This document shows positions 1-6,566 of a DNA stretch of 8,370 nucleotides, in pieces. The position numbers were made by a program, and so were the translations under genes. The DNA comes from CAZZBK01 sp964387325 (lineage in GTDB: Bacteria > Planctomycetota > Planctomycetia > Pirellulales > PNKZ01). How positions within the stretch are numbered: the stretch's first letter is position 1; every line of letters begins with the position of its first letter. The notes under the pieces are model-generated. The model saw nothing but the letters and a program-made list of their open reading frames with translations, did not search any database and was not told where the DNA came from. The stretch is from positions 1-8,370 of the forward strand of contig CAYLYE010000260.1 of the NCBI GenBank assembly GCA_964387325.1. The letters run 5' to 3'.

Positions 1-243
1 AGCGATGTGCGACACTACGCGCGGTTGATCAACGTGTTCGGCTGGAGCGCCACAAGTTGGGCCGGCGTGTTCCTGGTGATCGATCACCTCGAAGGTTTAC
101 CCGACTGGTGGCTATACTCCGAGTGGCTCTGCGTATTGCTGATCGGGCAGAGCGTACTGCTATTACAACGCCGTGTCGTCGTGCCAGAAGCATTACAACC
201 TGTTCGGCAAATTGGTGATGCCATCGAGACACGACATGGCTGA
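1..243 (+). CDS. 3' end of an unrecognised small membrane protein (5' partial)
   Basis: The reading frame is open from the left edge to a TGA at 241-243, so this is probably the C-terminal part of a longer protein. A GTG at position 7 could also start a free-standing 78-residue protein. Two hydrophobic stretches are visible, around WAGVFLVI and around LCVLLIGQSVLLL, separated by a short Trp/Asp-rich loop (DWWLYSEW). The tail after them is basic and then polar, as expected for a cytosolic end. I recognise no family. Its last 8 bases overlap the likely start of the glycosyltransferase gene (ATGGCTGA at 236-243), so the two are probably co-transcribed and translationally coupled. It may also be an incidental open frame, but the coupling and the hydrophobic pattern favour a real gene. 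Confidence 0.55.
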   Translation, partial: SDVRHYARLINVFGWSATSWAGVFLVIDHLEGLPDWWLYSEWLCVLLIGQSVLLLQRRVVVPEALQPVRQIGDAIETRHG

Positions 244-2392
244 CGAACCGTTGTCGCGGGCACTGCAGTTACACCGCTCGGGACAATCGGGCGAGGCCGA
301 GTCGCTGTGCCGTAACGTACTCGCCGTGAATCCGCAGAGCGTTGAAGCCTATTGGATTCTCGGACTCATTGGTCACGACCAAGGACGCTTCAGCGAAGCA
401 GTCGAGGCGTATCGACAGGCGTCGACGCTCGATCCCGTGCGTCCCGAGTTGTTTAACAATTTGGGCAATGCGTTGACGGCGCTCGGACACTTGAGCGAGG
501 CCGAGGTGGTCTTTGGGCAGGCCATTACGCTCCGGCCGAGTTATCCGAGCGCGCTGCAAAACCTGGGGAATGTCCTGGTACGACAAGGTCGAACGCCGGA
601 GGCGATCGCGTGCTGGGAGCAGGTCGTCACGATCGATCCGCAGCGAGTCGAGGTGTTTCATCAGTTGGGTCGGTTGCACGAGGATGCTCAGAATCTTGAG
701 CAAGCGGAGCGCTGCTTTCGTCGTGCGGCCGAGTTAGAGCCGCAGGTCGCCAATCGATTCAATCATTGGGGAATTGCGCTACGCAAGCTTGGCCGTCTCG
801 ACGAGGCGCAACGGGTGTTCGAGCAGGCACTGCAGTTGCATCCCGACTTTGCCGAGGCGCGGGCGAATTTGGCCGGTGTGCTCCAATGGGTCGGTCGGCC
901 ACTCGAGGCCATCGAGCATTTTCGTCGGGCCGTGGCATTGAAAGGCGAATTGGTTTCGTTGCGCATGCCCTTGGCTCTGGCGGAACTTGAGCAGGCCAAT
1001 CTCGCGGCATTTCGTGGGCACATGGAGCATATGCAGCGCATGGCTCCGCACGATCTGCAACGTGTGTTGCTGGCGACGGCCTTGCCCCCGGTGTATAGCT
1101 CGCGTGAGGAGATGATCGCCCGTCGACACGAGTTCATCGCGGCGGTGGCGCACTTGGTTGAAGACGGGGTTCGGATCGACACGACCGATACGTTGATTCC
1201 CAGATGTCCGTTCTATTTAGCCTATCACGGTGAGAATGAGCGCGACGTGCAAGTTCAGCAGGCCCGCCTTTACCAGGCCGACGAATATGAGCCCCGACAC
1301 TCGACGTCGCGGAAGATGAAGGTTGGTTTCGTGTCGCAGTATTTCCAGAATCACACGATTGGTCGCTTGAACTTAGGCGTCGTTCGCGAGTTGGATCGCC
1401 AACGATTTGAGGTATTCGTGATCGGCGGTAATCGCCCCCATGACCCGATCGAGCGACAATATCGTGCTGAGGCCGATCATTACCTCGCGTTGCCATCGGC
1501 GCCTCGGCAAGCTCGTGAGCTGATTCGAAGTCTGGATCTCGACGTGCTTATTTTTGCCGACGTGGGAATGGACCCGTTGACGTACACGCTGTCGTTTTCA
1601 CGCATGGCTCCCGTGCAGTGTGTGACCTGGGGTCATCCGTTGACCACGGGCAGCCCAACGATCGACTACTTCCTATCAAGTACGTTGCTGGAAACGCCCG
1701 ACGCTCAGCAACATTACCGCGAGCAATTGGTCACGTTGCCTCATTTGGCCGTGGTGTACGAGCGTCCCTCGCCGCCGGCGGTGATCCGGTCGCGCGAGTC
1801 ATTTGGCGTCCGGCCTGGTCGGAACCTGTACGCATGTCCGCAGAGCCTCTTTAAGATCCATCCGGACTTTGATGACGTGCTTGCCTCAATTTTGCGGCGC
1901 GATCCAGCAGGCGAGGTGATGCTGCTGGCGGGGCCCATACCGGCGTGGACCGAAATGGTGCAGCGGCGGTTCACGCAGACGATGAGTGACGTGGCGGAGC
2001 GGATTCATTTTTCACCCAGCCTCAATCACCAGGACTTCCTCAGTTTGAATCTCGTGGCAGACGTCTTGCTTGATCCCCTGCATTTTGGCGGCGGAAACAC
2101 GAGCTTCGAGGCGTTAGCGCTCGGTCGGCCGATCGTGACTCGGCCGAGTCCGTATCTGCGCGGACGAATTACCGCGGGGCTTTATCGTCAAATCGGGTTC
2201 AACGACTTGGTGGCCGATTCGACGAGTTCGTATGTCGAACTGGCCGTGCGTATGGCCAATGATCGAGCGTATCGCGACGCGATGCGCGAACAGATTCAGT
2301 CGCGCGCCGGCGTGTTGTTCAACAATCGCGCCGGGGTACGCGACTTGGAGACGTTCTTGGAGCCATTACGCGATCACCCATCGGCAAGCTAG
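236..2392 (+). CDS. TPR protein with SPINDLY/O-GlcNAc-transferase-like (GT41) catalytic domain
   Basis: A 718-residue protein. Residues about 5-260 are roughly seven tetratricopeptide repeats, with the usual G-x-x-x-E-A core and a Pro near each repeat end (AVNP, TLDP, TLRP, TIDP, ELEP, QLHP). After a linker, the catalytic half (about 360-700) matches the SPINDLY/OGT family. It has KVGFVSQYF..NH at 362-373 (His373 aligns with human OGT His498), TWGHP near 464-468, LFKIHPDF with Lys540 in the place of the nucleotide-sugar-binding Lys842 of human OGT, and LDPLHFGGGNTSFEAL around 612-627. From the family, it should transfer a sugar from a nucleotide donor to Ser/Thr of proteins, with the TPRs holding the acceptor; donor and targets cannot be read from sequence. 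ATG 236 is preferred because it forms an ATGGCTGA overlap with the upstream stop and the TPRs begin immediately. ATG 218 and GTG 173 in the same frame are alternatives. No signal peptide is seen, so it is probably cytoplasmic. Confidence 0.9.
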   Translation: MADEPLSRALQLHRSGQSGEAESLCRNVLAVNPQSVEAYWILGLIGHDQGRFSEAVEAYRQASTLDPVRPELFNNLGNALTALGHLSEAEVVFGQAITLRPSYPSALQNLGNVLVRQGRTPEAIACWEQVVTIDPQRVEVFHQLGRLHEDAQNLEQAERCFRRAAELEPQVANRFNHWGIALRKLGRLDEAQRVFEQALQLHPDFAEARANLAGVLQWVGRPLEAIEHFRRAVALKGELVSLRMPLALAELEQANLAAFRGHMEHMQRMAPHDLQRVLLATALPPVYSSREEMIARRHEFIAAVAHLVEDGVRIDTTDTLIPRCPFYLAYHGENERDVQVQQARLYQADEYEPRHSTSRKMKVGFVSQYFQNHTIGRLNLGVVRELDRQRFEVFVIGGNRPHDPIERQYRAEADHYLALPSAPRQARELIRSLDLDVLIFADVGMDPLTYTLSFSRMAPVQCVTWGHPLTTGSPTIDYFLSSTLLETPDAQQHYREQLVTLPHLAVVYERPSPPAVIRSRESFGVRPGRNLYACPQSLFKIHPDFDDVLASILRRDPAGEVMLLAGPIPAWTEMVQRRFTQTMSDVAERIHFSPSLNHQDFLSLNLVADVLLDPLHFGGGNTSFEALALGRPIVTRPSPYLRGRITAGLYRQIGFNDLVADSTSSYVELAVRMANDRAYRDAMREQIQSRAGVLFNNRAGVRDLETFLEPLRDHPSAS

Positions 2393-2406
2393 CTGGCGCC
2401 GGCCAG
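2393..2406. terminator. Small GC-rich stem-loop between convergent genes
   Basis: The 18-base gap between the glycosyltransferase stop and the response regulator stop holds CTGGC-GCCG-GCCAG, a 5-bp perfect stem with a 4-base loop, which reads the same way on both strands. It begins right after the TAG at 2390-2392. It could serve as a bidirectional terminator, but neither side has a clear T-tract and the stem is short, so the function is uncertain. Confidence 0.3.
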
Positions 2407-2410
2407 TCGT

Positions 2411-2878
2411 TTATCCAGGGCCGCTTGTGTCTTCCATCTCTTGAATGTACTGCCGCAGACGCTCAACCTCGTCGGTCACGTGTCGCAGACGGAGCATATT
2501 CTCGACCCGTTTGAGCAGTTCCATCTTGTTGACCGGCTTGCTCAAAAAGTCGTCGGTGCCAGCGTTCACGGCCCGCTCGATATCGCCCAATTCGTTGAGG
2601 GCCGTGACCATGAGGATCATGATATGCTTGGTGTCCGCGTTCGACTTGAGCTTTTGGCAGACCTCGAAGCCGCTCAGCTTGGGCATCATGATGTCGAGCA
2701 AAATCAAGTCGGGCTTGAACTAGCCGACCTTCTCGAGTGTGTCGCGGCCATCGACGGCGATGGCCAACTCGCAGTCGACGCCGGTCAAGTAAACTTCGAG
2801 CAACTCGACGTTCGTCGGGTTGTCGTCGGCGATCAGGATGCGACTTTTGCGGGCGGGTGTGCTGCTCGTGGCATTCAA
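2411..2878 (-). pseudogene. Stand-alone receiver-domain response regulator interrupted by an in-frame amber codon
   Basis: This would be a 155-codon single-domain response regulator (CheY/PleD-receiver type) but for a TAG at codon 53 (2720-2722). The frame continues unbroken either side of it. Before the stop come RILIADDNPTNVELLEVYL (acidic pair Asp18-Asp19) and the second helix. After it come FKPDLILLDIMMP (phospho-acceptor Asp62), VTALN (switch Thr92) and FLSKPVN (Lys114). A charged helix follows (LRLRHVTDEVERLRQYIQEM), likely a coiled-coil tail; there is no output domain. A receiver needs both the acidic pair and Asp62, so neither fragment alone should work. One base change from GAG (Glu) or CAG (Gln) explains the stop. 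The start is TTG 2878, two bases after the glyA stop, with GGGAGA 9 bases upstream; the nearby ATG at 2874 is out of frame. It may be a recent pseudogene, a read-through gene or a sequencing error. Confidence 0.85.
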
Positions 2879-2880
2879 GA

Positions 2881-4134
2881 TTACAGGTCTCCCATAGCCG
2901 CGGCAGGAACCGGAAACGATTGACACATTTGCTTGACGGCGGCACCAATGCGCTGCAAAGCTGCTTCGTCGGTCGGCGATTTGAGGATCTGCAAAATCCA
3001 CTGACCGATCTGCTTCATCTCGGTCGTGCCCATGCCGCGCGTGGTCAGCGCGGGGGTGCCGATCCGAATGCCCGAGGGATCGAGTGGCTTGCGCGTATCG
3101 AAGGGGATCATGTTCTTGTTGACCGTGATCTGGCAGCGTCCGAGCGCGGCCTCGGCCTGCGCACCGGTGAGTCCGACGGACGTGACGTCGGCAAGCATGA
3201 GGTGGTTGTCGGTCCCGCCACTGGCCAGATGGAGCCCACCGGCCATGAGCACCTCGGCCAACGTTCGCGCGTTGTCGATGATTGCCTGGGCGTAGGCTTT
3301 GAACTCGGGCCGCAGCGCTTCTCCAAAACAGATCGCCTTGCCGGCGACGACATGCATGAGTGGGCCCCCTTGAATGCCTGGGAAGACATTCTTGTCGATC
3401 TCCTTAGCGTACTCGGCGCGACACATGGTCAATCCAGCTCGCGGGCCGCGTAGGGTCTTGTGAGTCGTCGTGGTCACAAAGTCGGCCACCGGCACGGGGT
3501 TGTCGTGGAGACCGGCAGCGACGAGTCCCGCGTAGTGGGCCATGTCGACGAACAGTTTCGCCCCCACGTCGCGCGCGATCTCAGCAAACTTGGCGTGCGG
3601 GATCTCGCGCGGGTAGGCGCTCGCACCCGCCACGATGAGCTTGGGGCGATGTTCCTTGGCCAGCCGAGCGACCTGATCAAAATCGATGCGGTTGGTATCG
3701 CGTGTCACTCCGTAGCTATGAAAGTTGTAGAGTCGACCCGAGATATTGAGCTTCATGCCGTGGGTCAAGTGACCGCCGTGAGCGAGATCGAGCCCGAGGA
3801 CCGAATCGCCCGGCTCGAGCACACTCAAGTAAACCACCATGTTGGCCTGACTACCGGAGTGGGGCTGGACATTGGCGTGCTCAGCGCCAAAGAGCTGCTT
3901 GGCCCGGTCGCGGGCCAGATTTTCAACCACGTCGACATACTCGCAGCCGCCGTAGTACCGTCGCCCGGGGTAGCCTTCGGCGTATTTATTGGTCAACACA
4001 CTGCCGACGGCCTGCATGACGGCGGGGCTCGTGTAGTTTTCGCTGGCAATCATTTCCAGGCCATCGGTCTGGCGCTCGATTTCGCCGGCGATGGCGGCCC
4101 AGACATCCGGATCATGCTGCTTGATGAAGTTCAT
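2881..4134 (-). CDS. glyA: Serine hydroxymethyltransferase
   Basis: A complete 417-residue enzyme, the usual bacterial length. It interconverts serine and tetrahydrofolate with glycine and 5,10-methylene-THF, the main source of one-carbon units, in the cytoplasm. It is a PLP-dependent fold-type I enzyme. Visible hallmarks are EMIASENYTSP (Ser31-Tyr34), NKYAEGYPGRRYYGG (49-63), VDMAHYAGLVAAGLH with the PLP-contacting Asp197 and His200, and TTTTHKTLRGPRAG with the Schiff-base Lys226. These are offset by exactly three from Asp200, His203 and Lys229 of E. coli GlyA. The C-terminal half has DPSGIRIGTPALTTRG. The start is ATG 4134; only a weak GAG lies upstream. The gene ends with TAA, and the response regulator begins two bases later, so the two form an operon. 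A candidate sigma-70 promoter lies at 4181-4209. No missing residues or frame breaks are seen. Confidence 0.98.
   Translation of the reverse strand: MNFIKQHDPDVWAAIAGEIERQTDGLEMIASENYTSPAVMQAVGSVLTNKYAEGYPGRRYYGGCEYVDVVENLARDRAKQLFGAEHANVQPHSGSQANMVVYLSVLEPGDSVLGLDLAHGGHLTHGMKLNISGRLYNFHSYGVTRDTNRIDFDQVARLAKEHRPKLIVAGASAYPREIPHAKFAEIARDVGAKLFVDMAHYAGLVAAGLHDNPVPVADFVTTTTHKTLRGPRAGLTMCRAEYAKEIDKNVFPGIQGGPLMHVVAGKAICFGEALRPEFKAYAQAIIDNARTLAEVLMAGGLHLASGGTDNHLMLADVTSVGLTGAQAEAALGRCQITVNKNMIPFDTRKPLDPSGIRIGTPALTTRGMGTTEMKQIGQWILQILKSPTDEAALQRIGAAVKQMCQSFPVPAAAMGDL
2888..2893 (-). promoter_or_regulatory. Ribosome binding site for the response regulator, inside the glyA 3' end
   Basis: GGGAGA on the minus strand lies within the last glyA codons, 9 bases before TTG 2878. 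It supports the unusual TTG start and suggests that the response regulator is translated from the glyA message. Confidence 0.55.
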
Positions 4135-4180
4135 GTCGCTCGTCGTACGTTAATGAGTCATGCGTTGTTGAAAACGGCGC

Positions 4181-4209
4181 ATTGTCGAAAAGGGAACGCG
4201 GATCGTCAA
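4181..4209 (-). promoter_or_regulatory. Candidate sigma-70-type promoter for glyA
   Basis: Read on the minus strand, TTGACG (4204-4209, 5 of 6 to the -35 consensus) is followed after exactly 17 bases by GACAAT (4181-4186, 4 of 6 to the -10 consensus). Transcription would start near 4174 and give a leader of about 40 bases before the glyA ATG. This is motif matching by eye only. Confidence 0.45.
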
Positions 4210-4283
4210 TCGCTGGCCCGATGGCTAGGCTATAAGGTACACTATGGAAGTATGCGCAGCGAATGGGCCTAAGCGAGCCACGC

Positions 4284-4306
4284 GAAGCCGGGTTCGATCA
4301 GGCTTC
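4284..4306. repeat. Inverted repeat upstream of the secreted-protein gene
   Basis: GAAGCC (4284-4289) and GGCTTC (4301-4306) form a perfect 6-bp stem with an 11-base loop. It lies about 100 bases before ATG 4405, in the divergent gap between glyA and the secreted-protein gene. It could be an operator or a leader hairpin; the function is unknown and a repeat of this size can arise by chance. The rest of the 270-base gap holds the candidate glyA promoter and nothing else I can support. Confidence 0.35.
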
Positions 4307-4388
4307 CGCTGGTCGCCCTGGTTCATTAACCTCGCAGTCGTCCATAAGAGGACACGCCTCGCTAAGGGGCTCAACCATCGAAGCGGCC

Positions 4389-4393
4389 AGGAG
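4389..4393 (+). promoter_or_regulatory. Ribosome binding site deciding start ATG 4405
   Basis: AGGAG lies 11 bases before ATG 4405 but only 2 bases before the alternative in-frame GTG at 4396. The spacing favours the ATG. Confidence 0.5.
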
Positions 4394-4404
4394 TTGTGCG
4401 ACCG

Positions 4405-5439
4405 ATGTGTGCGCGCTGGACGGGCTTGATAATTTGGGGAGTCATCGCCTGGGCAGGCCATATCGAGGCCTGGGCCGGACGCATTGATCTGGTCTTATTG
4501 ACCCATAAGGACGTCAGTCAGGCCGACGTGCAGGCTTGGTATCAGGCACTGACCGCGATCGGTGTTGACTCGCTACAAGTACGTAGTGCGACGGCGAACG
4601 ATCAACTAGAGATCATCCCACGAGCGGCGGGAAATGACCCCAGCTATCAGGTCAAGGGACAGTTGACCGCCCGCGGCGAGTTGGTCGTCCCGGGCGGTCG
4701 TTTCATGGCGCGTGACAAGGCCGCGATCTCGACGTGGCTCGATCGTCTGCGTAAGGAAGGTCCGGCCAGGGCCCAGGGCGCGCCGCCACCACCCTATGGC
4801 ATGAGCGCGGATCAGCTCATGCAATTACGACGCGATTTGGCACGCGCGGTGGTCGGCTCGACACGGCAAAAGCCACTCCGTGATGTGATCGCACAGGAGG
4901 CCAAGCGGCTCAGCATACCGCTGGCGATCGACAAGGCCGCCGAGGCAGCGATTCAGCAAGCCGGCGAGGTCCGTGATGAACTTAGTGGGGTCGCGGTAGG
5001 AACGGCTCTGGCGGCGTCTTTGCGTGCTGCCGGACTGGTGATCGTGCCGCGACTATCGGTGAATCGGCAAAGCGAGTTGGCCCTTGTTCCAAGTGCCGTG
5101 GATCAGCAATTCTGGCCCGTCGGTTGGCCCCCCAGCGACGACAAGCCCGATCGAAAATTGCTTCCCAGCATGTTCGAGTTCGTCAACGTCGAGTTGGATG
5201 ACATTGCCATTACCGATTTGCTCGCCGGTATCGCCGGGCGACTGGAGTGTCCCGTGCTCCTCGATCACAACGGCCTGGTGCGACAGGGGATCGACTTGAC
5301 GCAGATCAAGGTCTCGATGCCCGCCGCAAAGAGCACATACTCGCTCGTACTCAGTCGCATGCTCTTCAAAGGCAAGGTACGGTACGAGATTCGAGTCGAC
5401 GACGCGGGTGCGCCCTTCTTGTGGGTCTTTCCACGTTAA
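4405..5439 (+). CDS. Secreted protein of unknown function with two STN/secretin-N-like segments
   Basis: A 344-residue protein that I cannot assign to a named family. The N-terminus is a good signal peptide: short basic start, hydrophobic core (LIIWGVIAWAG), and an A-x-A cleavage site after Ala24 (AWA-G), so it should be exported. Residues 26-115 form an alpha/beta-looking region with a conserved-looking LVVPGGRFMARD stretch. A Pro-rich linker (GAPPPP, 125-130) follows. Two later segments, about 155-216 and 255-342, share a pattern: a helix (PLRDVIAQEAKRLSIPLAID; AITDLLAGIAGRLECPVLLD), an amphipathic strand, then a helix ending in a strand (ALAASLRAAGLVIVP; LVLSRMLFKGKVRYEI). This resembles the STN/secretin N-terminal fold, but there is no secretin or TonB-receptor barrel. 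The family resemblance is by eye and tentative. The start is ATG 4405 (AGGAG upstream). It ends in the TAA at 5437-5439, which overlaps the convergent FAH gene. Confidence 0.8.
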   Translation: MCARWTGLIIWGVIAWAGHIEAWAGRIDLVLLTHKDVSQADVQAWYQALTAIGVDSLQVRSATANDQLEIIPRAAGNDPSYQVKGQLTARGELVVPGGRFMARDKAAISTWLDRLRKEGPARAQGAPPPPYGMSADQLMQLRRDLARAVVGSTRQKPLRDVIAQEAKRLSIPLAIDKAAEAAIQQAGEVRDELSGVAVGTALAASLRAAGLVIVPRLSVNRQSELALVPSAVDQQFWPVGWPPSDDKPDRKLLPSMFEFVNVELDDIAITDLLAGIAGRLECPVLLDHNGLVRQGIDLTQIKVSMPAAKSTYSLVLSRMLFKGKVRYEIRVDDAGAPFLWVFPR

Positions 5440-6305
5440 CTCGACGCTGAACGCTCGGCCACGACCGGGTTGCGTAGCACGCCAAGCTTTTCGATTTCGA
5501 CCTCGACGTTGTCGCCGGGCTTCAGAAACACGGGCGGCTTTCGCGCCGCGCCGACGCCCGGTGGCGTGCCGGTGAAAATCACATCGCCGGGGAGCAACGT
5601 GCAGACCTGTGAAATGTAGGCGATGACTTGCGCGACATTGAAAATAAATTGTGAGGTATTCGAATCTTGCATCGTTTGGCCGTTGAGACGCAATTGCACG
5701 CGGAGCCGGCCTGGGTCGCCAACTTCGTCGGGGGTGACGAGCGTTGGGCCGAACGGCGCGAACGTGTCAAACGACTTGCCAAGCAACCATTGTCCGCCGG
5801 GCTTGCGTAGCTGCCAGTCGCGTGCCGATACGTCATGACCAACGCAATAGCCGGCCACGTGACGCAGCGCGTCTTGCTCGGCGATATAGCGACCGGGGCG
5901 GCCAATCACCACGACCAATTCGGCTTCGTAATCGACTTCCTGGCTGACCCGCGGGAGCACAATGGGCGCATCGGGCGCCAAGATGGCCGTGGGGAACTTG
6001 CTGAACAGAACCGGCTCGGGCGGAGGCGCTTGACCGCTTTCTCGCGCATGGTCGGCATAGTTCAACCCGACGCAGATCACTTTCTGCGGATCGGGAATGG
6101 GGGCCAGCAATTTCACGACCTGTGTCAGAGGCCGGCCTTGAAGCACCGCGCGGGCTGCTTGCTCCATTGCGGCAGGGCCCAGGGCAATGAGTTGGCGTAA
6201 CGAGCAGGGGAGCGACGGATCGGCTTGCTGCACGTCGACCCACTGGCCATTGATCTCGGCGGCCGAACGAGGTCCTTGCTCACTCAGATAGGTTCCCCAG
6301 CGCAT
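5436..6305 (-). CDS. Fumarylacetoacetate-hydrolase-family protein (FAHD1 / 2-hydroxyhepta-2,4-diene-1,7-dioate isomerase-like)
   Basis: A complete 289-residue enzyme of the FAH superfamily, which hydrolyses, decarboxylates or isomerises 2-oxo acids and related compounds using Mg2+ or Mn2+. The catalytic domain starts near residue 74 with KVICVGLNYADHARESG. Metal ligands are visible as Glu127 and Glu129 in DYEAELVVVIG and Asp158 in GHDVSARDWQ. Other family marks are GKSFDTFAPFGP (176-187), LNGQTMQDSNTSQFIF and GDVIFTGTPPGVG (240-252). Residues 1-70 are the variable N-terminal lobe seen in many bacterial members. The exact substrate cannot be read from sequence and neighbours give no pathway clue. 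The start is ATG 6305, supported by a strong GGGAGGA; an upstream in-frame ATG at 6386 would add 27 poorly conserved-looking residues and lacks this site. The stop overlaps that of the convergent secreted-protein gene by four bases. Confidence 0.93.
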   Translation of the reverse strand: MRWGTYLSEQGPRSAAEINGQWVDVQQADPSLPCSLRQLIALGPAAMEQAARAVLQGRPLTQVVKLLAPIPDPQKVICVGLNYADHARESGQAPPPEPVLFSKFPTAILAPDAPIVLPRVSQEVDYEAELVVVIGRPGRYIAEQDALRHVAGYCVGHDVSARDWQLRKPGGQWLLGKSFDTFAPFGPTLVTPDEVGDPGRLRVQLRLNGQTMQDSNTSQFIFNVAQVIAYISQVCTLLPGDVIFTGTPPGVGAARKPPVFLKPGDNVEVEIEKLGVLRNPVVAERSASS

Positions 6306-6312
6306 CGTACAA

Positions 6313-6319
6313 TCCTCCC
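6313..6319 (-). promoter_or_regulatory. Strong ribosome binding site for the FAH-family gene
   Basis: GGGAGGA on the minus strand lies 7 bases before ATG 6305. It is the best Shine-Dalgarno match in the window and fixes the start at 6305 rather than 6386. Confidence 0.8.
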
Positions 6320-6492
6320 AGGCGTCACTCGCGTTGCAATGGTTATCAATAGCCGACTTAGGCGTTAAAACCGGCAGGATTGACAAGCGTAGAGCAATTT
6401 GCCTCGACGAACAAGGAGCCCCTGCGTTTGCTCACAGCCAGACGTGACCTAGGCTTTAAGGGTCTGAGAATGTAGACGCGTTGCGCGCCGCC

Positions 6493-6518
6493 CCTTGTGG
6501 AGCAAGCTCGCTGCAAGG
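6493..6518 (+). repeat. Imperfect hairpin in the leader of the GGDEF-protein gene
   Basis: CCTTG (6493-6497) pairs with CAAGG (6514-6518). As RNA the stem extends to about 8 pairs with two G-U pairs, leaving a 10-base loop. It lies about 50 bases before ATG 6567. It does not resemble a c-di-GMP riboswitch. The function is unknown and it may be chance. The remainder of the 261-base divergent gap shows no convincing promoter. Confidence 0.3.
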
Positions 6519-6566
6519 ATTTGATGAGCGTCGCCGAGTTGAATTCGTGTTCTTGAGTCAATCGTC

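Noticed and set aside
2441..3453. Plus-strand open frames across the response regulator and the 3' half of glyA
   Set aside because: They are antisense shadows; the minus strand carries recognisable receiver and SHMT motifs over the same bases.
3460..4272. Long plus-strand open frame of 270 codons antisense to glyA
   Set aside because: It lies almost wholly opposite the coding sequence of a clear SHMT, its translation matches no recognisable family, and GC-rich genes often leave open frames on the opposite strand.
4285..4306. Sequence GGTTCGATC resembling a tRNA T-arm
   Set aside because: The base after the 7-base loop does not pair as position 61 should, and no acceptor, D or anticodon arm can be placed around it. 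The 6-bp inverted repeat is kept as a separate low-confidence feature.
6306..6386. Longer N-terminus for the FAH-family protein from ATG 6386
   Set aside because: The strong GGGAGGA sits at the right distance from ATG 6305, and the added 27 residues do not look like part of the fold.
6493..6518. Possible c-di-GMP riboswitch upstream of the GGDEF-protein gene
   Set aside because: Only one short imperfect hairpin is present; the conserved GEMM core sequences and second paired element are not visible.
6358..6561. Minus-strand open frame of 67 codons in the gap between the FAH-family and GGDEF-protein genes
   Set aside because: It has no recognisable motif, no good ribosome site, and a composition like random translation; I treat the stretch as non-coding.
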